NCBI GenBank assembly: GCA_019649035.1
Contig: BMAT01007711.1
Coordinates: 417,319-465,779 of the forward strand
Reading direction: 5' to 3'
From: Elysia marginata
Lineage: Eukaryota; Mollusca; Gastropoda; Plakobranchidae
Length of the DNA: 48,461 nt
Shown: positions 1 through 9,050 of the stretch, in pieces
Layout of the letters: each line of letters opens with the position of its first letter
Numbering within the stretch: the first letter of the stretch is position 1
The notes under the pieces: generated by a model
Told to the model about the DNA's origin: nothing
The model's input: only the letters and a program-made list of their open reading frames with translations
Database searches by the model: none
Made by a program: the position numbers and the translations under genes

Positions 1-825
1 TCTTCCCATCTTTTTTTATTTGTGCACCAAGATAAACAAAGGTTTCGAGGCTTTCCAACTCTTCATTGTTAACAAGAAGCTTAGGGACATCAGTACATTT
101 GTCAGTTGCCATGATTTTAGTTTTTGATGGATTGAGGTAGAGATCTTTTTCCTCACTATGGTTTTTGACTGACTGAAGCTGGTTTAAGCCATCTGGGGTT
201 TTGGATATAAGGGCGGTATCATGGTGGTATCATCTGCAAATTCTTAGTTCTTTAATTTCTTCTCCGTTCATTTTGATTGCTTGGAAATCAAGGTGTTGAC
301 CATCGTGTTCCACTTCTCTCATGATTCTTTCAGTGTATATACTGAAAAGGGACGGGGATAGTATACACCCTTGCCTGACGCCACGTTTTATCGGGAACCA
401 ATCACTTGTGCCTTCCTGAAGACGTACTGTAGCCATCTGTTTTTTGTAAAGGTCTTGTATCAGGTTGATAATCTTAAAATGCACTTTGAAAGTTTTTAGG
501 TCATTCAATAATTTGTTGTGGCTGACACAATCAAAAGCTTTTGTATAATCTATGAAGCACACATATAAATTTCCGTGTTGGTTTCTCTTGTCTTTTCAAT
601 CATATTTCTTAGATTCATAATCTGATCTCGTGTTCCTCGGTTAGGTCGGAATCCTGCTTGTGTCTCATTGACTTCTCTGGAAATGGTGTTTTCTAATCTT
701 TTCATGATTATTTTGAGTAGGATTTTGCTTGCGTGGCTAATCAAAGCAATCGTTCTGTAGTTGGAACATTGTTGTAGATCTCCATTCTTTGGTAGAGTAA
801 CGAAAACTGTAGCACAACAAGATTC
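1..825 (-). pseudogene. Non-LTR retrotransposon (LINE) reverse transcriptase fragment, decayed
   Basis: Read on the minus strand this stretch carries successive blocks of a LINE reverse transcriptase. First come residues around LPKNG and NYRTIALISHASKIL, then QAGFRPNRGTRDQI, then the catalytic block FIDYTKAFDCV, then RGVRQGCILSPSLF. The FADD active-site block is near 214-232, followed by the thumb-like segment ending in ETFVYLGAQI near position 20. The blocks are not in one frame. There is a frame change near 560 and another at the FADD box, where an apparent short duplication also brings in a stop. The element runs off the left edge, so its 3' end is not visible. It resembles the endonuclease/RT elements common in lophotrochozoans; I cannot place the clade more exactly. 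It is inactive. Confidence 0.85.
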
Positions 826-875
826 TTAAAATACAAGGGATCAATCTACCACATCAGATTTGGTGCATGATGATG

Positions 876-1277
876 CAGACCTGCCACTCCTCAAAATAAA
901 AAATCAGTATGATTGAGCTAAAAAATTTTTCAGTATTCAGGGTTAAAAAATCTGTACGACCATGTATTGGTACTCACAAACTCTGACTCAAACAGTTCAA
1001 TTTTATTGAAGCCATCGTAATTTAAACTGTTTAAGTTAAAAAACTAGTAAGCTCCATAATACAGTAGGTCTATCGTAAAGCATTTTGGTACGTAAATGTA
1101 CTAATAACAATTTTCAGATTGCTAAAAAAAGTGACAAACACTGGGAATTAACTCTTTGAAACTTAGCTCAATGGGCATTAGTTGCCAGACAGTTAAAAAA
1201 AAAATCAGTATTTGGTAATAAAAATCAGAAAATCAGTACTGATAATACTGATTTAATCTGTATGAATGGCAGGTCTG
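876..1277. mobile_element. hAT-like MITE (402 bp)
   Basis: The ends are inverted copies: CAGACCTGCCA at the left and TGGCAGGTCTG at the right, 11 bases perfect. They are flanked by the same 7 bases, GATGATG, at 869-875 and 1278-1284. A CAG start and a duplication of about 8 bp are hallmarks of hAT elements, so a non-autonomous hAT is the best reading. The interior is AT-rich with repeated ATCAGTA words and has no transposase. The missing eighth duplicated base is unexplained. Confidence 0.6.
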
Positions 1278-3344
1278 GATGATGCTCTGTGTGTAAATTT
1301 AAACTATCTTCTCTCTTTTATGACTCTCAAACAAGTCATTGTTTGGCTCAGAATAGATCTAGATCTAGGTCCTGGATACATTGGATTTATATCAGTTAAT
1401 CTTGCCCTTAAATTTATGAATGAATTTTTGCTGAAAACATTGTATTATTATCATTGTATTCTCTGTCTCCAGCAACTTCTTTCATAATTATGCTTGATCT
1501 AGATCTAGTCCTGACCATTCATAATACTATAGTATTAGAATCTACCGATGTTTATGTTTGATAGGCATAGTTCTGGGATTTTAATCATTGAGAAATGTAG
1601 TTAAAACTAAGTTTGCACTCCTTTTCCAATTTATTCCTTAATCATCATCTAATCGCCTAGATTTGAAACTAGGTAGGCCTATACATAGATCTATGCTTGG
1701 TTAGCACTTCCTTCTTTCCCCAATTCATTGTTTATATTATAGAGCACCGTACTCAGAAAGTTTTAGGAGTTGTCTAGATAGATCATTAGATGGACATGTA
1801 CGCCGTTAGAAGCATACACACACTTTCAGTTTCACTTCAATTTCAGCATTTTTTCATTGGTTCGTTTAGCATACAATCCTTGATATTTTTCAGGGTCAAG
1901 GCTACAATACGTGCACAGTATGGTCATACACCTTAGTGTTCCCGAACTCCTGTCTGTATGATTACTAATAGTCATACAAAAGTCATCAAACATTAAAACA
2001 ATAAAGAAAGGCACACAAGGTTTGATGCAGATTGGTGGCTTCTGCATCCTACCATTAGATCATTGGGAGCATATATACAAGGGCCACGCTCTAAATTCCT
2101 TGGCGGAGTCACTCTTTTCATATTATTCTAATGTTTGCATGTGAGCGCAGCTCAATGCACATCCCTATGCACTGATCATAATAAGCATCAACGACATAGA
2201 TTCTAGAGTCGGATCTTGGACCACAGGAACATGAAGCATGTGACCTTGACGTAATGTGTTTCATTTTAATTCTACAGGCTGTGATGTACAACTACTCGGA
2301 AAATGTACAGTACACAATCGATATGGAAAATTGAAACTGGGTTAATGTTCAACTGGCTGCCAGTGCCATAGGCCTGTAGACACATTAAGACAACAGACTT
2401 CAATTACTTAAACCGGTGGTGTTAAATATGCATGTATAGATCTAATAATCTATTGGTAACTTCATCACACGAGTAGGCCTACGCGATGTAGCATTGTATC
2501 GGACCATTTCAATAGAGGGATCGCATTTCCAGGTACAAAACGAAACATTTTGAGTATGCTTACCTAGATCTAGCCTCTAGGCTTATCAACACGCGATAAT
2601 TTTACGGTGGTTGCCCATAACCCATAATTTTTTCCGCGCCACCGTAATAAATTACAGCCAAACAGTAAAATTGGCAGGTCTGTCACTGCTTTTATTCCGT
2701 AAATGTTACAGATAGAGATATCTTGATCCATATTGAAATCAAAACTAAAAGCTTTAGAATGCAGGTGTTCAAGTCTAGGTCTACAGTCGATATCCATGTA
2801 CAAAAAAATTTTATTAACCTGGCAAAATCTAGACTAGATCTAGGGGACCTAGATCTAAGTTTCAATCTATGAGTTTAGCCATGGATTTATATGGTTTACC
2901 AATTTATAATCATGCCTGGCATTTCCATTTGTTTTCATTATCTCAGACTAAGTGAAGACCTACTTTCGTTTTTGTGATCATCAAAATGATTCAAATCCGT
3001 AAAAATATTTTGTGCACAATCCACCATTACTTTCCCTGTTCCGTCTGTTCGAAGAGCTTAGTGTTCGTTGGCCGAGCTGGAAGCTTTGGAAAAGCGGTCG
3101 GACACGGCAACGGAATGACTTAAAAACTGAAGTGAAACTAGGCGTGCTACAACAATCAAGAGCTGTTAAATAGCACAAGAAACAAGAGCGCGTAACTTAA
3201 ATTCCGAGGGCAGAGAGTGTGAATCTTACTGGAAAAAAAAACCGTCAGCAGTAGAATTTACCAAAAAAAAAAAAGTAAATAAATAAATAAACTGGAGAGA
3301 GAGAGGAGGAGGAATCAGAAACAGATTTACAGGAAAACAGGAAA
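1278..3344. other. Gene-free stretch
   Basis: No coding exon or RNA gene was recognised on either strand. It holds scattered AGATCTAG palindromes (for example 1354-1368, 1494-1507 and 2831-2856). A lone TGGCAGGTCTG at about 2671-2681 looks like a hAT MITE right end but has no left partner. Purine-rich and A-rich runs occur near 3230-3310. Confidence 0.5.
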
Positions 3345-3885
3345 AAATCATCTTGATGAGCCAGACGCCCATCGATGGTCTTCATCTCGTATTTAGTTTG
3401 TATGCTTTTATCAAATCTCCATGAAGTCTTCTATAAGCTTGGGAGGTCTAAGGCTTGTAGTCTTTGGTCATAGCTGAGATTCGACATATCTGGTACTAGT
3501 TTAGTTGATTAGGGGCACAGTTCCCGTACTCCAAATAGGAACCCACCTGGCTTAGTCATTAGGATAGGTTTGCCGATAAAGCCGAAAGACCTTTTACTCA
3601 GTCCCACAATTCTGTTAGCTTTATTTACTGTTTTTCGCAGTGATTGCTAAATTGAGACTAGGATCCACGTCCACACCTAAATCTTTTTTCTGAAGAGGTC
3701 TTTTCTAACTCCACCTCACTGGTTTTTTTTTTCTTTCACTGCAAAGATATAATTATACTGATGATTATTTTTGCCAAAATGTAAAACTTTGCAATCGGTT
3801 GGATTGAAATATCATTGCCATGTACTTGACCACTCTCCCAACGCCTTCAGATCGTTTTGTAATAGACTTGTCTTCAATATCGCTT
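3345..3885 (-). pseudogene. CR1/jockey-type LINE reverse transcriptase C-terminal fragment, decayed
   Basis: Translated on the minus strand in shifting frames, this gives the ordered landmarks of the C-terminal half of a CR1/jockey-type RT. These are LQNDLKALGEWSSTWQ with the following FNP..CKVLHFGK block near 3770-3880, then KKDLGV.VDPSLN near 3645-3695, then NRIVGL.KRSF near 3590, then NLSYDQRLQALDLPSL near 3440-3480, and finally a GRLAHQDDF tail near 3350-3380. Several stops and frame changes separate the blocks, so it is an old inactive copy. The family call rests on the order of these blocks, which is well established for such elements. Confidence 0.75.
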
Positions 3886-3889
3886 ACAG

Positions 3890-4984
3890 ATGAAAAGACT
3901 TTTACAACCTATCACTCTGTGAAATAAAAATAAAATATTTTAAATTTATACGTGTACATGTAGGGGGTGCTACAGTCATTGGTTCGTCAACAGTAAGATC
4001 TGAAAGTTTTATCATTGCAAGGGACGCAACAAGATGCGGTGAAAATGAGAGTGAGAGAGTGGGTTACTTGTTGCCTTGCCTCCACGGTTAGATGCACAGT
4101 GCAGGATGACTAATTCCTTTAGGAATTTCCGCAGCTGACCTTGGCAAACAAAGGGTTTTTGGGGGTTAACAATAAAATAGAAGTTTGGGCGCAAGTTTTC
4201 TTACGTTCTAGAAGGTTCTAAAAAGTTCTTGTATTGTTACGCATAGTTTATTATGTTTTGCTTAAGAATGGGAATTTGATTTAATGTATAAATACTTTTT
4301 TATAGGGCAGAAAGGTATATTTCCTCTTGTTTGTATGCTTTTATTTACACTATTTGCGATAATAAAGAATTTAAAGAGTTATTTTTTTATGTGCAAGCAT
4401 CTGTTTCTGTAACTAGGTTGTGTTCGAGCGCAATTTTAGACACGAGGTTTGGCACTTGAGATCTTGCCTTTGTCAGAACCAGACGTTTTGTAGTTTACAC
4501 TTATTTTAAGAGAGCCTGTTAATTGAGATAGCCATGTTTCATTTCCTTGTGCCGCAGCAGAGAAAGAAATGTTGATGTGAGGAGGCAAAAGTAGTAAGGT
4601 AATTTTGCATTTTACATGTTGTTATTTAGTATTGTGTTTTTAGTACTTGTAGACTTAGTTTCTTTTTTCTTTTGAAAGACATGTAAGACACGTGGTGGAA
4701 AATCTTAAGATGTGCAACGTCGATATTAAATCCATTCTTTTGTGTTCTAATACCTAAGAGTACGAGTATTAAACTTGATAAGACATTATTGTAGTATTAT
4801 TTAGACTACAGAGTTTATTACATGTTGCAAGAAAAATAATTCACTTAAAAAACAATTAAAAACGCACATGTTTCTTCAATAGGCTGTATGGGAATAGGGT
4901 AAATGCCCTAGATCATGCATGTGTGGATGTGTGTGTGTGTGCAAATAATGTACTTATTATTTTTATGTTACACTTTCTTTGCCA
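3890..4984. other. Gene-free stretch
   Basis: No gene was seen. It holds AT-rich sequence with a short (GT)n run at about 4919-4941. Confidence 0.4.
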
Positions 4985-5088
4985 TAGTGGTATTGTATGA
5001 ATGAGTTTTTAAAATGTAATAGCGCTTTGAGCTAAATGTTTTTGGGGAAAGCGCTTTATAAATAATCTACATTATTATTATTATTGTT
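4985..5088 (+). repeat. 3' tail of an L2/CR1-like LINE or SINE with (ATT)n end
   Basis: The segment has the pattern AGCGCTTTGAG, then AAAGCGCTTTATAAAT, then a run of ATT units at about 5070-5086. This arrangement is typical of the 3' end of L2/CR1-like LINEs and their dependent SINEs. A related tail in the opposite orientation lies at about 15563-15640. No coding part is preserved here. Confidence 0.5.
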
Positions 5089-5740
5089 TTCGGGAATTGA
5101 ACTTCTGATTAGCGGCATTTCATGCACATGTTTACCATTAAGTGTAATGTGAAGTGCATTACGTAGCGTTTTTAATTTTTTTTAATTTTTAATTGTTGTT
5201 ATGACATTCCTGGTAACAAACGAGAAAAGCCTTATAACCCACGTGTACCTAAAGGGTAAATGAGTTATTTCTCTTACATCGAACAGCATTGTACGATCGC
5301 CTGTGTTTAAGAGTGGTTATGTTTATTTTTACTATGGTGTTTGATCATTCATGCGCATAATGATTTTGTATCGTACCTTTACAGGCGACCGGTTTGGTTG
5401 GGTTTTGTCTTGAGATTTTCTTTTTCTTCTTGGGTCTTGTTTCCCTTTTCTGTGTTCTTCTACTGTTTTTCTAATCTTTTCCTTTTTTTTTTTTTTAGCG
5501 GGTTTCTGTTTTATTATGTTAGAACTTTTTTGCTTATGTTTCTGGGGCTGTATTCGGTACACGACGGTTACTGTGAATGAATTAGTTGTTGTGGCATAAG
5601 AAACGTATAACGTGTAGTATTATAAGCAGTAATGAAACTTTTTCTTCTTTTTAAACCACAACCCTGCACCTGAGTTTCTATGGTTCGTTACTGGTGTCTA
5701 GTGCCTGCATGTTGAGTGTCATCCTTGTTGTATAGTCACG
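5089..5740. other. Gene-free stretch with T-rich tract
   Basis: Nothing coding was recognised. A pyrimidine-rich tract at about 5405-5515 creates open frames on both strands that are low-complexity and are not taken as genes. Confidence 0.4.
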
Positions 5741-5930
5741 TACAGTATTGTGAGAGTGTGGATCAGTGAAAGAAGAAAGTAAGGTCTTGGTCTACGGGTG
5801 GTGCAGACCGTGCAGTACGTGTGTGTGCGTGTGGATTACCGTACAGTACTGTGAATGAGTAGATCAGTGATAGACGAGGGGTAAGGTCTTGGTCTGCGGG
5901 TGGTGCAGTACGTGTACGTGCGTGTATATG
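5741..5930. repeat. Imperfect tandem duplication, unit about 90-100 bp
   Basis: Two adjacent units, about 5741-5841 and 5842-5930, both begin TACAGTA. Each then runs through GATCAGTGA, TAAGGTCTTGGTCT and CGGGTGGTGCAG to a GTACGTG/GTGCGTG-rich end. They differ by substitutions and small gaps. No coding role is apparent. Confidence 0.7.
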
Positions 5931-7150
5931 TATTTTTATCTGTGAGTAAGGACCCCTCACATACATAAAATGTTTCGGCTTTATTTTACTGTCCTCTTCA
6001 GTCACAACGCATAATTCAATAGAGATAAAACAAAAAATAGTATTATCTTTCCGGATTTAAGACAAGATTACATTGTATATATACATGTATCATGAAAACA
6101 TATGGGATTGCCTGTGCCTCTAAACTCTCCAACATTACACGAAAGGCCTGAGAGACTACTTATCTAGCTCTAAGTCTAATGTTAATAGAACTCTTTAATT
6201 TGGTGTGATAGGTTGTAAACTAACTTTGAATTACGTTTGCTTTAGATCGTAGCCTACACATTTACATGCATACTTTTTTGATCCGTATGTATTTATATAC
6301 TCGAAGTGTTGTGAATTCTACCTTGGTATTTAGGGGGATCAGAAAGATAATGAATTCACAAGAAACAAGAGACTGACTGGTATTCTTCCACCACGCATAG
6401 ATCTGCAAATAATTAGAATCTCGTTGGCTTGCGCTGTCCTGTGGGCTTACCATCGATCTTAAACATTACCATCCACTGGACTTAGTAAGCTTTTGAATTT
6501 TAAAAGTTAAATGACTGAAAATCAGATCAACAACATCCCTCTATCAAACTTTTGCGGTGTAGCAATTTGGTAGAAAAATAAGAGCTGCTACGTGCATTAA
6601 AACTTTTAAACAAGAAAACAAAACTACTAACTACACGCATTGCGCGTTTCAAGAGTACATGATATGCAAAGACCTGTCTTGCAATATCATAATCATGTTT
6701 ATGTTTAGTAGGCTTTATCGCGCAGTGTATGTTGGACGCCGGACAGCACAGAACCACAGTTGCATCACACCGTAGGTGCTACATGTAGATAAACAAGGTA
6801 CGTTCCTAATGAGTTTTATGTCCCGTAAGTTTAAAGTAGCCTTCCTCTCATTCAACTGTTTGAAGATTTTCGTCAAAGACTGTAGTGTAGTCTAGGTACG
6901 TTTTCGTACACTTAAATTTGGTCCACACCACACCATTCAACTTGGTTCGAGATCTCAGTCAACAAAAACAACCTTTTGACGCTTCTTGAAGATCTTGGTT
7001 GCCGTACATTGGACTAGGTATGATGATCAAGTTTGATTTTTTCACTAGATCCATAGACATCTAAATATGTATTTAGATCTAGATCTAGATAGAGCATCTC
7101 TTGTTTAAAGAGCGTATATCTAGATCTAGAATCTAGACTGACTAGAACTT
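5931..7150. other. Gene-free stretch
   Basis: No exon or RNA was recognised. From about 7060 onward AGATCTAG palindromes become dense and continue into the MITE that follows. Confidence 0.4.
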
Positions 7151-7158
7151 GAATTTAG

Positions 7159-7426
7159 GGTGCTTTTTCGTTTGTTCCCACCCCAAAACTTTATGAAAAA
7201 ATGGGGAGTAGTCATTCTACAGAAATACCAAATGGGGTTACCACTCGATCTAGATCTAGCTTGAGATTCTATTTATGAGCCTGGCAAATAATTGAAAGCA
7301 CTAGATCTAGATTCTAGAATAAAATAATTATAGATCTAGCTGCAACTCCAACTCAAAGATAACGAGGTTTTATAAGTATCATTAAGTAGCTAAAACAACA
7401 GGGGTGGGAACAAACAAAAAAGCGCC
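7159..7426. mobile_element. MITE family 1, copy A (268 bp)
   Basis: The left end GGTGCTTTTTCGTTTGTTCC and the right end, read in reverse complement, GGCGCTTTTTTGTTTGTTCC form terminal inverted repeats of about 26 bp (they continue into CACCCC). The flanks GAATTTAG (7151-7158) and GACTTTAG (7427-7434) agree at 7 of 8 bases and look like an 8-bp target-site duplication. The interior is AT-rich with several AGATCTAG words. A second copy in opposite orientation is at 32640-32877. The superfamily is not settled. Confidence 0.75.
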
Positions 7427-7987
7427 GACTTTAGTCCATGCTTTCATTTCGTCCGAGAGAGTGCATTCTATAGAAATTTAGAATAGATCTAGACAATAGA
7501 CCATAGATATAGACAATAACACCAATCTTCTAGGTCTTCAATCTAATCTACGAATCTAAGTCTTGATAAGATTGAACTCAAATTCAACAATTATACTCAA
7601 TAAATGCAATGATTTAGAACACTTCTAAAGGCCTGTATCTTATAGAAGGGTTGTGATTCGTTTTTAAAGCATTATAGGGACCTTTAAAGTACAACAAAAT
7701 CAATCAGAAAAACAGTATTTATAATGAATTGAATATAATGATAATCTTATAGGTCTACCTGACTTTGAGTTGGGGTTAAGTTGATAGTAAGTAAAAGTGC
7801 ACTAGTTGGTACACCCTATGTTAAGACCTTACGCACGGACATCAATAATGTATGATGTAACAACACCCATAGGTAGCGGAGAGACAGAATTAGAGGTGCA
7901 CCTAAAAGCCTACAGAAAGAAGAAACGCGAGAGAGAAAGAAAAAGAGCTAGAAAAAGAGAGAGAGAGAGAGTGTGGTTCATGTGGAA
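7427..7987. other. Gene-free stretch with purine (GA) repeat
   Basis: No gene was seen. From about 7914 to 7972 there is a GA/GAAA-rich simple repeat directly before the Gypsy LTR. It makes an open frame of Lys, Arg and Glu only, which is not taken as coding. Confidence 0.5.
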
Positions 7988-8255
7988 TGTAGTGAACTCT
8001 AAGCGAACGTAGATCTCTACGACGACCGCACTGGCATAATAACATCACCAGGCTACCAACACGGTGATTAGACTGCTAGGATCTAGACTGTTTCTCTGCA
8101 CGAGGACTCTGGATTAAAACAACACACTTGACAAACAGTTCTGAGGACTCTCTTAGACTACTTTTCAACTAATCTAACCTTCTCATACTTTCAAGTTTAT
8201 TAAAGGGAATTAAATTTTCATTGTTTGATCGTGCCATTTATTTACAACAGTTACA
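7988..8255 (+). repeat. 5' LTR of the Gypsy element
   Basis: It begins TGTAGTGAAC, ends CAACAGTTACA and matches 12122-12392 throughout. The TGT...ACA ends are the usual LTR signature. The exact start is uncertain by a few bases, because the 3' copy begins TGTGCAGTGAAC. Confidence 0.85.
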
Positions 8256-8262
8256 ATACAAT

Positions 8263-8276
8263 TGGTGACCCCGACG
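8263..8276 (+). promoter_or_regulatory. Primer binding site, tRNA-Trp type
   Basis: TGGTGACCCCGACG lies 7 nt after the 5' LTR. It is complementary to the 3' end of metazoan tRNA-Trp with its CCA tail, the primer used by CsRn1-clade Gypsy elements. Confidence 0.75.
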
Positions 8277-8415
8277 ACTTACACCGTACGTGTAAGCGAC
8301 AAAGACATTCTAGACCTCTAGATATAGCCTACGCAGTCTTACTTCAAAGTGAAGCCACATAGATCTAGATCTACATTTACTGCGCAATATTATCTATTCC
8401 CGAACCAAACTAAAG

Positions 8416-9050
8416 ATGGCTGTCGACTCCATCGCTTTAAAGCTCCCTACATTTTGGGTACCAAGCGCATCAGTGTGGTTTGCGCAGGCTGTGGCACAAT
8501 TCACCCTGAGAAACATCAGTCAAGATGACACAAAATATTACTATGTAGTGCTACAAGAGCATTGTCAGTGATTTCTTCACCCCCACAAAGTGACAAGTAC
8601 GCCACAATCAAAGCATTCTTGCTCTCAGCATACGGTCTAACGGATGGGGAACGCGCCGCTGCACTTCTAAACATCCGTGGCCTAGGGGACTCGAAACCAT
8701 CCAAGCTCATGGACAATATGTTCTCCCTTTTAGGCGAACACAGACCTTGTTTGCTATTCAGAGAACTGTTTCTTAGACAACTCCCGGAACATGTCCGCAC
8801 GCCATTAGCGATATCAGATACTCAGGACTACCTTCGCCTTGCCCAGGAAGCGGATAAGCTGTTCCTCTCTGCTAATCAGCCTACAAGCCTCCTCGACACA
8901 CCAGTAAACGCGGCCCAATGCAGTGAAGTGGAACAGCACATTGACGCGGCCTGCTGGTACCACCGAAAATTGGGTGACAAGGCGAAGAAGTGTTTACCAC
9001 CCTGTCAGCACAAAAAGAAACAGGGAAACGCCAGGGCGGGCCAACAGTAG
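8416..9050 (+). pseudogene. Gypsy gag remnant with CHCC zinc knuckle
   Basis: A gag-like frame opens at ATG 8416 and reads the capsid block (LPTFW, VWFAQA, DTKYYYVV). It hits a stop near 8569. Homology then resumes in another frame, open from about 8562 to 9050, so there is a frameshift with a small loss near 8555. The second part holds the rest of the capsid-like region (IRGLGDSKPS, LFLRQLPEHVR). Near the C-terminus is the knuckle CWYH followed nine residues later by CLPPC, i.e. Cys-X2-His-X9-Cys-X3-Cys, which is typical of CsRn1-type gag. Confidence 0.85.

Noticed and set aside
5332-5580. Opposed open frames of 76 and 79 codons
   Set aside because: They are shadows of a pyrimidine-rich tract, composed of Lys/Arg or Phe/Ser runs.
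7806-8012. 68-codon frame rich in Arg, Lys and Glu
   Set aside because: It is produced by the GA simple repeat and runs into the Gypsy LTR.
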